9,634 bases of DNA from Pseudomonadota bacterium (GTDB lineage Bacteria > BMS3Abin14): NCBI GenBank assembly GCA_003229755.1, contig QIFJ01000286.1:1-9634 (forward strand), given 5' to 3'. The stretch's first letter is position 1. Each line of letters starts with the position of its first letter. Below, piece by piece: positions 1-6,958 of this stretch. The position numbers and the translations under genes were made by a program. The notes under the pieces were generated by a model. It had not been told where the DNA came from. It did not search any database and saw only the letters and a program-made list of their open reading frames with translations.

Positions 1-697
1 TTATCGCCTTTGGAGCTCTCATGACCGCCGACTTGGCCGCCCTCATGCCCTCTGCTTTGGCCATGTAGGGCATATCATAAGCAGCGCCAAGGGCAGGCAT
101 TGGCACCGGCCCTGGTCCGGGCCTGCCGTAGGGCTGCTGACGGCGGGCAAGCTCAGCTATCTGGTCCAGGAGATTTATCTTGCCTACGATTAGCCTCGTT
201 TCGGCGTTTTCGTAATCTTCACCGCTGTTATTGTTCACTCTGACATAACCCTGCAGCCGCATGGAGCTCTCATCGGGCGTCAGTGTCGCCAGATAGTACG
301 CATTCCAGGATATGCCGCTGGTAAAGTAGGTTATCTCGAAGGGCACCTTGCCGGAGAGTTTCGACTCCAGATTCCAGATACCCAGACCTGTGACTCTGGG
401 TGGATATTCGAGGCTCTGAAGATTGATCTCTCGCGCCTGGGCGAGGGGCAGCATCTCGAGGGAAGTCGGATCTATAAGCGTTCCCGCCCAGGAGAACTGA
501 AGCCTGTTCGGACCCTTCTTCATGGTAAGAGACCTGATGTCCCTGGCCAGAGTTATGTCCGCGGAGTTGTAGATCGTTATCTGGACTCTGTCTCTGGCAG
601 GCAGGGTTACCAGATCCACCTTGCCCCAGGAAATTGCCGGCGCCGCCAGCGAAAGGGCCGCTATCAAAATTATTAATTTACCGGTAAGTGATCTCAT
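1..697 (-). CDS. Secreted DUF4139-type protein, C-terminus cut by window edge
   Basis: The reading frame is open from an ATG at 697 to base 1, giving 232 visible codons; the rest lies outside the window. An SD-like GGGAG sits 6 bases before the start. Residues 1-25 (MRSLTGKLIILIAALSLAAP...) form a typical Sec signal peptide, so the product should be exported to the periplasm or cell surface. The mature N-terminus (VDLVTLPARDRVQITIYNSA) matches the N-terminus of the next gene upstream (TKLVALPEREAVNIRFDNPT), so the two are paralogues. Further shared blocks are YPP (residues about 98-100), ITYFTSGISWNAYY and NNSGEDYENAETRLIVG, the kind of beta-rich segments found in DUF4139/mucoidy-inhibitor-like proteins. 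A Pro/Gly/Met-rich linker (about residues 188-215) precedes the cut. It lies 33 bases after the upstream paralogue's stop, so they are probably one operon. The biochemical function is unknown. Confidence 0.8.
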   Translation of the reverse strand, partial: MRSLTGKLIILIAALSLAAPAISWGKVDLVTLPARDRVQITIYNSADITLARDIRSLTMKKGPNRLQFSWAGTLIDPTSLEMLPLAQAREINLQSLEYPPRVTGLGIWNLESKLSGKVPFEITYFTSGISWNAYYLATLTPDESSMRLQGYVRVNNNSGEDYENAETRLIVGKINLLDQIAELARRQQPYGRPGPGPVPMPALGAAYDMPYMAKAEGMRAAKSAVMRAPKAI

Positions 698-730
698 CTT
701 TTTCTCCCTGTTCTGAACTTTTTTAACGTC

Positions 731-1849
731 CTAATTCCTGACGTTGCGCCGCTGATAGTGAAAGGACAGCTTCTTTTTACCCTTTGCCGGAACATCCACC
801 GAATAGACGATGGTGGATGAATTTTTCTTTTCGTACTGCATGGAAGATTCCAGCATATCCCACTCTCCAGGGATGTTCTGCACCAGGTCAACCGTGACAG
901 CCTGATCCTTGAAGTTTTCCACCTCTGCCTCGATCTTCTCGTCGGTGTCGTAGAGCACTACCTTGAACCTGGAGGGCCTGAGGTTGATCCTCTTTTCCAT
1001 GGTTTTTTTCTGTGTAACAGACACGTCGCGGCTGTCGCCGATGTAGATCCTCATCTTCTCCCCCACAGGCGTTAGACCCACCTGATCCTCACCGAGAAAG
1101 ATCGTGCTTTTGTGTCCGTCGTCCTGGAAAATGCGCACCTTACCGCCCCACATCAGGGTCTTTCCCAGACCTGATTCAGCATCGTTCGCGATTATGTAGT
1201 GAACGGGAATGCCCACGTTCTGGTCGAGGCGCTCAGGCTCCCACGGAAGTTTCGACGCGTCCCATGTAAAGGTCTTCTCGACCGGGATGCCTTTTACAGA
1301 CATGAAGTGCAGCTGCTTTGTCTCTTCGTGGGAGATGTTGCCAGTGAAAGGATCTCCCTGGCCCAGGCTCACGTCGGCGTTTTCAAAGTCCTCCCCCGAA
1401 AAATTCCGGAGTATCAGGAAGGCCTCAAGATCCAGTGTCTTCTCGTCCTTCGTCGCCACCCCCTTGTAGCTCACCAGCCTGTCAATATAGGACAGGAGGT
1501 ACGAGATCCTGACCTTTTCCTCCCATGCCTCCCCGGAGGAAATCCTCCATACAAGGGCCGTTTCTCCCGGCGGGTACGAGACCGAGAGCAGGCGAACCTT
1601 ATCGGGGTGGGTGAGGATAGACAGCCTTATGGAGTCCGGATCGATCTGGACCCCTTTCCAGGAGAAATCCACCAGGTTCTCACCTTCCTGGAGAGTCAGC
1701 ACTCTTTCCTCCTCAACAAGCGTGGCGGTGGGGTTATCAAACCGTATGTTCACTGCCTCCCTCTCCGGCAGGGCCACCAGCTTGGTCCTGGCGTGGGCCG
1801 GCCCCGCGGACAGGACGAGCGCCACAGCGATTATTATTAAACGTCTCAT
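731..1849 (-). CDS. Secreted DUF4139 domain protein
   Basis: This 372-residue protein begins MRRLIIIAVALVLSAGPAHA, a clear signal peptide ending in an Ala-x-Ala-type cleavage site. An in-frame start 132 bases further upstream (1981) would place 44 charged residues before the signal peptide and has no SD. The start at 1849 has a perfect AGGAGG six bases before it, so 1849 is chosen. The middle carries RNFSGEDFENADVSLGQG. The C-terminal third (GKVRIFQDDG, FLGEDQVGLTPVGEKMRIYIGD, then VENFKDQAVTVDLVQNIPGEW and YSVDVPAKGKKKLSFHY) reads like the DUF4139 domain. Family members are poorly characterised envelope-associated beta-rich proteins; no enzymatic motif is visible. It is the first gene of a two-gene minus-strand operon with its truncated paralogue, divergent from the 615-residue gene. 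Confidence is high for a real secreted gene and lower for any role. Confidence 0.85.
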   Translation of the reverse strand: MRRLIIIAVALVLSAGPAHARTKLVALPEREAVNIRFDNPTATLVEEERVLTLQEGENLVDFSWKGVQIDPDSIRLSILTHPDKVRLLSVSYPPGETALVWRISSGEAWEEKVRISYLLSYIDRLVSYKGVATKDEKTLDLEAFLILRNFSGEDFENADVSLGQGDPFTGNISHEETKQLHFMSVKGIPVEKTFTWDASKLPWEPERLDQNVGIPVHYIIANDAESGLGKTLMWGGKVRIFQDDGHKSTIFLGEDQVGLTPVGEKMRIYIGDSRDVSVTQKKTMEKRINLRPSRFKVVLYDTDEKIEAEVENFKDQAVTVDLVQNIPGEWDMLESSMQYEKKNSSTIVYSVDVPAKGKKKLSFHYQRRNVRN

Positions 1850-1855
1850 GAGCAA

Positions 1856-1861
1856 CCTCCT
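1856..1861 (-). promoter_or_regulatory. Ribosome binding site AGGAGG deciding the DUF4139 start
   Basis: The plus strand reads CCTCCT, which is AGGAGG on the coding strand, six bases before the ATG at 1849. It decides the start against the longer frame beginning at 1981, which has no SD. Confidence 0.8.
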
Positions 1862-2045
1862 GATGAGAATTGATTTTACTTTACATTCGCGATTACGCTG
1901 TATATACATATGTTCTTTCTGGTTTATTCCATTGGCTGATTCTGGTTCGATCCCTGGCATGTATTCGATAAAGGAGTTCATATCAGTTGGCCAACACTAT
2001 AGATGAATTGTCGAGTTCATGCTGGCAGAAACCACACCCCCAAAG

Positions 2046-2063
2046 GGTATTGCATGAAATACC
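2046..2063. repeat. Inverted repeat overlapping the -35 element
   Basis: GGTATT and AATACC are perfect 6-bp arms around a 6-base spacer (GCATGA). A second overlapping inverted repeat, TGCATG (2051-2056) with CATGCA (2063-2068), shares the centre region. Two nested palindromes on a -35 box suggest a regulator binding site. The binding protein is unknown. Confidence 0.35.
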
Positions 2064-2078
2064 ATGCAGCTTTATAAT
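2050..2078 (+). promoter_or_regulatory. Candidate sigma70-type promoter for the 615-residue gene
   Basis: A perfect TATAAT at 2073-2078 is preceded, across exactly 17 bases, by TTGCAT at 2050-2055, which matches TTGACA in its first three bases. The predicted transcript start near 2085 leaves about 95 bases of leader before the ATG at 2181. The -35 element lies within an inverted repeat (2046-2063), as expected for a regulated promoter. The assignment rests on consensus and spacing only. Confidence 0.45.
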
Positions 2079-2095
2079 GCGCAATTGATGCTAAA

Positions 2096-2112
2096 GTTGA
2101 TGACTTATCAAC
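2096..2112. repeat. Inverted repeat GTTGAT-N5-ATCAAC with nearby TTGAT copies
   Basis: The 6-bp arms are perfect around GACTT. The pentamer TTGAT or its complement ATCAA recurs at 2085-2089, 2097-2101, 2107-2111, 2134-2138 and 2159-2163, all between the promoter candidate and the start codon. It could be an operator cluster or part of a leader RNA structure. The repeats are short enough that chance is possible. Confidence 0.3.
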
Positions 2113-2180
2113 GCGTCCATTTAAGGGCGCCCAGATCAATGTTTTGCAGCGCAAGTTGTTGATTTGTGAGGAAAGTGAAA

Positions 2181-4028
2181 ATGAACAGGATCATGAATAC
2201 GGAAAATAACAGTGCGCATACCTTCCACGTTCCCATTCTGGGTATCGGCTTTACCATCGATACTCCTCTCAAGGTCGGCAGGTACGGCATATCCTCGGTC
2301 ATATCACTGGTTGACGATGATTTCATCGAGCAGATGAGGAAGCACTACTGCGAGACGGAGGGGCTGCCCTACGAGGAGATTTCTCAAAAGGACGATGACG
2401 CCAGGGCGCGAAGGATCACCGCTTATCTGAACCTTCTGGGCCTTATCCTTGACCGTCAGGTAAAAACTCTCCAGTCATCCCCCTTCGAGGAGGGGACCGA
2501 GATCACGCGTTACTACGAGCTTCTCCCGGACTGCCCCCTGAAGAACAAATACCTGGAGATGCTGGATACGAAAGACTCTGCCGCGAAGGAAAAAATCCAG
2601 AGCGAGCTTCGACATCAGGCGGTACCAGGCAGCATAGACGCAAACATCATGACCAAGCTGGACCGGAACATCTACAGAAACGGCAAGATGATGCCCCCTG
2701 AATACGCCAATGCCATGTCTGCCTTCAGGGGATTCGCGCTTAGTGACATTCCCTCTTCAATAGTGTTTTCCGCCGGACTGAACCCACGATTGTACAGTTA
2801 CGCCGCAAACTTCGATGATTTCCTCCCGGATGAGGCAGGGAACCTGAAGAAGAAGATCGTCCTGAAAGTCAGCGACTATCGCTCGGCAGTTGTCCAGGGC
2901 AAGTTCCTGGCGAAAAGGGGATTGTGGATCTCCGAATTCAGGGTAGAGTCCGGCCTTAACTGCGGCGGGCACGCCTTTGCCACAAAAGGCAACCTCATTG
3001 GCCCGATCCTCGAGGAGTTCAACCAGAATCGCGAAACGCTGACACAGGAGCTTTTTGACCTGTACTCGACTGGCCTTAAAAAAAGGGGCCGCGCTGCTAT
3101 CGACAAACCGCACCGCACGAAACTCACAGTACAGGGGGGCATAGGAACATTTGAGGAGGACCGTTTCCTTCATAGTTACTACAATGTAGACAGAACCGGA
3201 TGGGGAACCCCATTCCTCCTGGTACCCGAGGTGACCAATGTGGACGACGCCCACCTGGAGAAACTCATCGCTGCCGACGAAAAGGATGTCTACCTCAGCG
3301 AGACCTCACCCATGGCAATCCAGTTCTGGAATCTCAGATCATCGGCAAGTGAGGATGCAAGGCGCGCCAGGATCGAGGAAGGAAAACCGGGCAGCCCCTG
3401 CAGAAGCAGTCACGGGCGAACTGGATTCCTTTTCAATGATGAATTCTCCGATACTCCCATCTGCATCGCATCCCGCCTCTATGTCAGGCAGAAGCTGGAA
3501 GAGATCCAGGAAGAAGACCTGACCGAAGAACAGCTGGCGCGGGTAGAGGCCGAGGTGCTGGCCAAGTCGTGCATCTGCAGTGATCTTTCCGGTGGGGCAA
3601 AGATCAAAAAAGGTATTGATACAGACGTGACTCCAGCTGTCTGCTGCGGACCGGGGATAATCAATTTTTCCAGGATCGCCACTTTAGAGGAGATGGTATC
3701 CCACATTTACGGTCGCATTTCCCTTCTTACCAGATCAGATCGGCCTCACATGTTCATCAAGGAACTCTCCCTGAACATAGACCATCTAAGGAACGAGATC
3801 GAGAAGTTCAAGCTGAATCTCGCCACTAATTCACCAAAGTACTTCCGCGAATTCAAGGAAAACCTCATTGACGGGATTGAATACTACAGGACCCTTGCGA
3901 AGCAGTTTGTGGAAGAGAAGCAGAAGCTCTTTTTAGATGACCTTAAGGCTCAGCGGGAATCCATTGAGCGCATATTCGCCTCACTGACCCTGGAACTGTA
4001 CGGCGAAGTAAGTACCGGATCAGGATAA
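2181..4028 (+). CDS. Uncharacterised 615-residue Cys/Gly-motif protein, possibly a diverged flavin-type TIM barrel
   Basis: The ATG at 2181 is preferred over the in-frame GTG at 2166 because GAGGA (2168-2172) sits eight bases before it. No signal peptide or membrane segment is visible, so the protein is probably cytoplasmic. N-terminal VPILGIGFTIDTP and YGISSVISLVDDDF (about 18-48) read like the first strands of a barrel. SGLNCGGHAF (258-267) and VQGGIGTFEE (317-326) resemble, distantly, the AGGH and GGI(A/G) phosphate/flavin-binding loops of nitronate monooxygenase-like (NPD) enzymes. Cysteines fall in recurring motifs: NCGGH (C261), GSPCRSSHG (C407), SCICSD (C464, C466) and AVCCGPGI (C488, C489), which could bind a metal or Fe-S cluster. 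Residues about 525-600 are charged and helical, probably coiled coil. I recognise it as a type of conserved hypothetical protein, not as a named enzyme. It lies 159 bases upstream of ccmE on the same strand and may be co-transcribed. The fold assignment is inference. Confidence 0.75.
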   Translation: MNRIMNTENNSAHTFHVPILGIGFTIDTPLKVGRYGISSVISLVDDDFIEQMRKHYCETEGLPYEEISQKDDDARARRITAYLNLLGLILDRQVKTLQSSPFEEGTEITRYYELLPDCPLKNKYLEMLDTKDSAAKEKIQSELRHQAVPGSIDANIMTKLDRNIYRNGKMMPPEYANAMSAFRGFALSDIPSSIVFSAGLNPRLYSYAANFDDFLPDEAGNLKKKIVLKVSDYRSAVVQGKFLAKRGLWISEFRVESGLNCGGHAFATKGNLIGPILEEFNQNRETLTQELFDLYSTGLKKRGRAAIDKPHRTKLTVQGGIGTFEEDRFLHSYYNVDRTGWGTPFLLVPEVTNVDDAHLEKLIAADEKDVYLSETSPMAIQFWNLRSSASEDARRARIEEGKPGSPCRSSHGRTGFLFNDEFSDTPICIASRLYVRQKLEEIQEEDLTEEQLARVEAEVLAKSCICSDLSGGAKIKKGIDTDVTPAVCCGPGIINFSRIATLEEMVSHIYGRISLLTRSDRPHMFIKELSLNIDHLRNEIEKFKLNLATNSPKYFREFKENLIDGIEYYRTLAKQFVEEKQKLFLDDLKAQRESIERIFASLTLELYGEVSTGSG

Positions 4029-4187
4029 TCATCCTGAAGGCCGATGCCGGAGTGCCGCAAAAAGGCCTGGCAGCACTCTCCGCAAGCAGAGTACTGTTTC
4101 ACGAGACATACGGATACGAATCCTGTGCCGACGCTCTGAAAAAATTTCCTGCCGACTGTATATTCGCGTTGAAGAGGAAACATCCCC

Positions 4188-4601
4188 ATGAAAAAACGTA
4201 ACTACCGAGCTATAGCTGGCGTTCTTCTTGTCCTGGTGGTAGCAGGCTATCTGGTGTTCAAGGGAATATCGGAGACAGGCGTCTATTACTGGACTGTAAG
4301 CGAGGTGCTCGCCGGTCCCCGGGCGAAGACCGACAAGAATATCAGGATAAGCGGAAATGTGGTTGACGGGACAATTAATTACAACCAGAAGAACCTGGTC
4401 CTTGCCTTCACCGTGAGCGATATGGAGGACCCGACCAAAACCATTGACGCCAAGTACGACGGCCCTCCTCCTGACGCCCTTAAACCAGGTGTTGAGGTTA
4501 TTCTGGAGGGAACTTACAACCGCGAAAACAACACCTTTTTGGCAACCGTGCTCCTTGCCAAGTGCCCTTCCAAGTACGAGTCAGAAATGTCCGAATCATA
4601 A
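4188..4601 (+). CDS. ccmE: CcmE haem chaperone, cysteine (CxxxY) variant
   Basis: CcmE is a membrane-anchored, OB-fold haem chaperone. It takes haem from CcmC outside the cytoplasmic membrane and passes it to the CcmF synthetase during c-type cytochrome maturation. This copy has 137 residues. A short basic N-terminus is followed by one transmembrane anchor (about 8-25), then a beta-rich domain with VSEV, RISGNVVDG and DAKYDGPPPDALKPGVEVILEG. The usual haem attachment motif LAKHxxxY is here LAKCPSKY (121-130 region; C126, Y130), so cysteine replaces the covalently haem-binding histidine. This variant is known from Desulfovibrio-type bacteria and archaea, normally with no CcmH. GAGG (4174-4177) precedes the ATG by ten bases. 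A weak promoter-like TATATT lies at 4159-4164, but the -35 is poor. It is the first gene of ccmEABCD, with 86 bases to ccmA. Confidence 0.93.
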   Translation: MKKRNYRAIAGVLLVLVVAGYLVFKGISETGVYYWTVSEVLAGPRAKTDKNIRISGNVVDGTINYNQKNLVLAFTVSDMEDPTKTIDAKYDGPPPDALKPGVEVILEGTYNRENNTFLATVLLAKCPSKYESEMSES

Positions 4602-4687
4602 AACCTCGGAAGAGACAATACCTTCGTTTCCTCCCAGGCAGAGATTCAATTGCGATCCCTCGCTGAGTAACGAGATGGAGAGCGGCA

Positions 4688-5398
4688 ATGGATGATACTT
4701 CCTTTCTCAGGATCCAAGGTCTGAGAAAGAGCTACGAGGATGTGGATGCCCTGCGGGGTGTTGACCTCAGTCTCGCCAGGGGAGACTTTCTGTGCCTGTT
4801 CGGACCCAACGGAGCAGGTAAGACAACCCTGATAAAGATCGTGGCGGACCTCCTGAAACCCACATCTGGAACCGTGGAAATATCCGGCGGGCAGAACCTG
4901 GACGGCGGCATAAGATCCAGGATCGGATTAATATCTCACCAGACGCTCCTCTACGATGAGCTCACAGCCATGGAAAACCTCCAGTTCTACTCATCCATCT
5001 ACAAGATCCCCGATCCCGAAGACAAGATAGATAGCCTCCTGCATACTGTAGGCCTTCATAACAGAAGGGATGAAAGGGTTTCTACATTTTCGGCCGGCAT
5101 GCAGCAAAGACTCAGCATTGCGAGGGCGTTGATAAACGACCCGGTGCTTCTGCTTCTGGATGAGCCCTATAGCGGGCTTGACCAGTTCGCCGCCACGGTG
5201 CTGAGCAACCACTTAAAGGAGCTTCATGCCCGGCACAGGACGATCATTATGGTGACCCACAACCTCACGAGGGGCCTTGAGACTGCCAACAGGATAGGCA
5301 TTCTTTCAGAGGGCAGGCTCGTTTATCTGAAGGACAGAGCAGAGATAGACCTTCGATCCTTCGAGGACCACTACTTCACGCACATGGAGGCCGTTTAG
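4688..5398 (+). CDS. ccmA: CcmA, haem exporter ATP-binding protein
   Basis: CcmA is the cytoplasmic ATPase of the CcmABCD complex; ATP hydrolysis releases haem-loaded CcmE from CcmC. The protein has 236 residues, slightly longer than the usual ~205-220. Visible ABC motifs in order are Walker A GPNGAGKTT (39-47), Q-loop near SHQ (83-85), signature FSAGMQQR (134-141, the CcmA-type variant of LSGGQ), Walker B LLLLDEP (154-160), D-loop SGLD (162-165) and H-loop VTH (H191). The order ccmA-ccmB-ccmC fixes the identity, since the ABC motifs alone would not. GGAG at 4677-4680 lies seven bases before the ATG. The stop is followed by only two bases before the ccmB GTG, which implies translational coupling. 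Confidence 0.93.
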   Translation: MDDTSFLRIQGLRKSYEDVDALRGVDLSLARGDFLCLFGPNGAGKTTLIKIVADLLKPTSGTVEISGGQNLDGGIRSRIGLISHQTLLYDELTAMENLQFYSSIYKIPDPEDKIDSLLHTVGLHNRRDERVSTFSAGMQQRLSIARALINDPVLLLLDEPYSGLDQFAATVLSNHLKELHARHRTIIMVTHNLTRGLETANRIGILSEGRLVYLKDRAEIDLRSFEDHYFTHMEAV

Positions 5399-5400
5399 CT

Positions 5401-6072
5401 GTGGGCCTCTCTCTGGTCATACTGAGAAAGGATCTGCTCATCGAGATCCGGAGAAAAGACTCGGTGATCTCCATGATCTTTTTCGGGATCCTGCTACTTT
5501 TCGTTATGAGCATGGCCATCGGTATAGGAAGGAAGGTGGATCCGGAGCTTGCGTCCGGGATCCTCTGGATCTCCATCCTCTTCTCTTCCGTACTTGGCCT
5601 GGGCAGGACCTTTTCGCTGGAGAAGACTAACCGGTGCATAGACGGGCTCCTCATCAGTCCGGTGCCCCCTTCTTCGGTGTTCGTTGCCAAGACATCGGTT
5701 AATTTTTTCTTCATGCTCATATCCGAAGCCGTCATCATACCGGTGTTCTTCGCCCTGCATGGGGATAATATCACCATAGGGCTGGCGCCCCTGCTGGCAA
5801 CTGTCCTCCTCCTTAATCTCGGATTCGCGTCCGTGGGAACTCTCTTTTCCGGGATCACGGCGGCTACCAGGAGGAACGAAGTGCTTCTGCCTCTCCTGCT
5901 GTTCCCGGTGATAACTCCACTGATAGCATTCACCGTCAAGGCAACGGGGGAGATATTCGCGGGTGTGCCATTCGGGGAGTACTCTGCGTGGCTCCGGCTC
6001 ATGGCAGCCTTCGGCCTCATATTTTCCTGCGCTGGATATCTGCTATTCGACTACGTAATGAAGGAGAATTAA
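5401..6072 (+). CDS. ccmB: CcmB, haem exporter membrane subunit
   Basis: CcmB is the integral membrane partner of CcmA. This copy has 223 residues and about six hydrophobic segments (roughly 20-42, 50-70, 98-120, 128-152, 160-180, 195-217). Family landmarks are the N-terminal RKDLLIEIRRKD, the LGLGRTFSLEKTNRCIDGLLISPVPP block after the second membrane helix, and the LLPLLLFPVITPLI helix. The start is a GTG at 5401, supported by GGAGG (5386-5390) inside the end of ccmA; no ATG fits. Two bases separate it from the ccmA stop, and the ccmC start codon follows its stop by two bases, so the three genes are tightly coupled. Confidence 0.93.
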   Translation: MGLSLVILRKDLLIEIRRKDSVISMIFFGILLLFVMSMAIGIGRKVDPELASGILWISILFSSVLGLGRTFSLEKTNRCIDGLLISPVPPSSVFVAKTSVNFFFMLISEAVIIPVFFALHGDNITIGLAPLLATVLLLNLGFASVGTLFSGITAATRRNEVLLPLLLFPVITPLIAFTVKATGEIFAGVPFGEYSAWLRLMAAFGLIFSCAGYLLFDYVMKEN

Positions 6073-6074
6073 CC

Positions 6075-6758
6075 TTGAAAGATGGCTTTATTGACAGATT
6101 TCTGGTCGTGATCAGCACTGCTTTGATGCTGACAGCTATTTATACGATATTTTTCTACGCTCCGACGGAAATAATGATGGGAATCGTTCAGAAGATCTTC
6201 TACTTCCACCTTCCCATGGCCTTCATGGCTTTCCTGTCGTACTTTGTGGCCTTTGTCTGCGGCGTCCTCTACCTTATAAAGAAGGACATCAAGTGGGATA
6301 TCATCGGTTCAGCCAGCGTTGAGATCGGCGTTGTATTCACGACACTGGTGCTCATAACAGGTTCACTCTGGGCGAGGCCCATCTGGAACACCTGGTGGAC
6401 ATGGGACCCGAGGCTCACGACGTCGTTCATCCTGTGGCTCATCTATGTAGCCTACCTTATCCTGCGAGCGTCGGTGGAACAGGTCGACAGAAGGGCCACC
6501 TTCTGCGCGGTAATGGCCATAGTGGGCTTCATCGACGTCCCGATCGTGTTTCTCTCGGCAAGGCTATGGAGGACCATTCATCCCGTGGTGATAAAGTCAA
6601 GATCAATAGATATAGAGCCCGCCATGCTCACGACCCTGGCAATCTCCATGGCGGCCTTTCTCCTTTTCTGGCTCACCCTGCTCAGAATAAGGTCCAGGGT
6701 CGATTTCACAGAGCTACGGATCAGAAATCTTGAAAAAATAAGACGCGGAGGTATGTAA
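6075..6758 (+). CDS. ccmC: CcmC, haem-handling membrane protein with WWD motif
   Basis: CcmC binds haem at the outer face of the membrane and presents it to CcmE. The 227-residue form starting at TTG 6075 is preferred: AAGGAG (6061-6066) lies eight bases before it, and the product then begins MKDGFIDRFLVV, as expected for the family. An in-frame ATG at 5988 would overlap ccmB by 85 bases and add an atypical 29-residue tail. The tryptophan-rich WWD signature WNTWWTWDPRLT is at 104-115. The two expected axial histidines lie in YFHLPMAF (H45) and RTIHPVV (H169). About six membrane helices are visible. The stop codon overlaps the ccmD ATG by one base. This is the best-conserved member of the cluster. 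Confidence 0.95.
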   Translation: MKDGFIDRFLVVISTALMLTAIYTIFFYAPTEIMMGIVQKIFYFHLPMAFMAFLSYFVAFVCGVLYLIKKDIKWDIIGSASVEIGVVFTTLVLITGSLWARPIWNTWWTWDPRLTTSFILWLIYVAYLILRASVEQVDRRATFCAVMAIVGFIDVPIVFLSARLWRTIHPVVIKSRSIDIEPAMLTTLAISMAAFLLFWLTLLRIRSRVDFTELRIRNLEKIRRGGM

Positions 6759-6892
6759 TGAAAAATATGACTTTTCTCGTTGCCGCTTACGGCATCGTCT
6801 GGATAGGACTGTTCGGGTTTCTCTGGCGCCTGTCCAGGAGGCAGGAAAACCTGACGCGCAGGCTTAGGGCGCTTGAAGAAAATTCTGACTGA
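6758..6892 (+). CDS. ccmD: CcmD-like small membrane protein
   Basis: This 44-residue frame starts at an ATG overlapping the ccmC stop (TAATG) with GGAGG (6747-6751) six bases upstream. One hydrophobic helix near the N-terminus (about residues 4-24, TFLVAAYGIVWIGLFGFLW) is followed by a basic, charged tail rich in Arg and Glu (RLSRRQENLTRRLRALEE), the usual CcmD architecture. CcmD stabilises CcmC-CcmE and is needed for release of holo-CcmE. Sequence conservation in this family is very low, so identity rests on size, topology and the position directly after ccmC. It is the last gene of the cluster before the convergent acyl-CoA dehydrogenase-like gene; no ccmF, ccmG or ccmH follows here. Confidence 0.85.
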   Translation: MKNMTFLVAAYGIVWIGLFGFLWRLSRRQENLTRRLRALEENSD

Positions 6893-6917
6893 GACTACGT
6901 CCAACGTCGTGATGAAC

Positions 6918-6935
6918 TTGGGGGTCCGACCCCAA
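6918..6935. repeat. Hairpin TTGGGG/CCCCAA between convergent genes
   Basis: TTGGGG (6918-6923) and CCCCAA (6930-6935) pair perfectly across a six-base loop, 26 bases after the ccmD stop and 24 bases before the end of the convergent gene. No T tract follows on either strand, so it is a poor intrinsic terminator. The first half resembles TTGGGGTCAGGTCC at 8772-8785. It may be a dispersed REP-like element, a transcription barrier, or both. Confidence 0.4.
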
Positions 6936-6958
6936 TGACTGAACGTGACCGTGGGGCA

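Larger units (their letters stand above)
1850..2180. other. Divergent intergenic region
   Basis: This is 331 bases between two divergent genes. It holds the AGGAGG of the minus-strand gene, a plus-facing promoter candidate at 2050-2078, inverted repeats at 2046-2063 and 2096-2112, and a 10-bp palindrome GTTGGCCAAC at 1986-1995. The segment 1890-1930 is AT-rich (TATATACATA), but no well-spaced -35/-10 pair is seen for the minus-strand operon. No small gene with a convincing SD is visible. Confidence 0.6.

Noticed and set aside
1199..1840. Plus-strand 213-codon open frame
   Set aside because: It lies wholly antisense to the DUF4139 gene, which has a signal peptide, strong SD and recognisable domain; the plus product has no recognisable motif.
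1941..1960. GGTTCGATCCC, resembling a tRNA T-loop
   Set aside because: The flanking bases do not form the 5-bp T stem, and no acceptor or anticodon arms are present.
4050..4078. GAGTGC/GCACTC hairpin after the 615-residue gene as a terminator
   Set aside because: The loop is 17 bases and no T tract follows, so it is not a convincing intrinsic terminator.
4044..4139. 31-codon ATG frame MPECRKKAWQHSP...
   Set aside because: AAGG lies only three bases before the ATG, too close for an SD, and nothing supports expression.
3968..4201. Open frame overlapping the end of the 615-residue gene and running into ccmE (ends at TAA 4199-4201)
   Set aside because: The only usable start is a GTG at 4052, giving 49 residues with no SD; the product has no recognisable motif. 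Cysteines and even composition made it worth a look, but support is too weak.
5376..6020. Minus-strand 214-codon open frame
   Set aside because: It is antisense to ccmB, a clearly recognised membrane protein, and rich in Arg/Ser/Pro as expected of a shadow frame.
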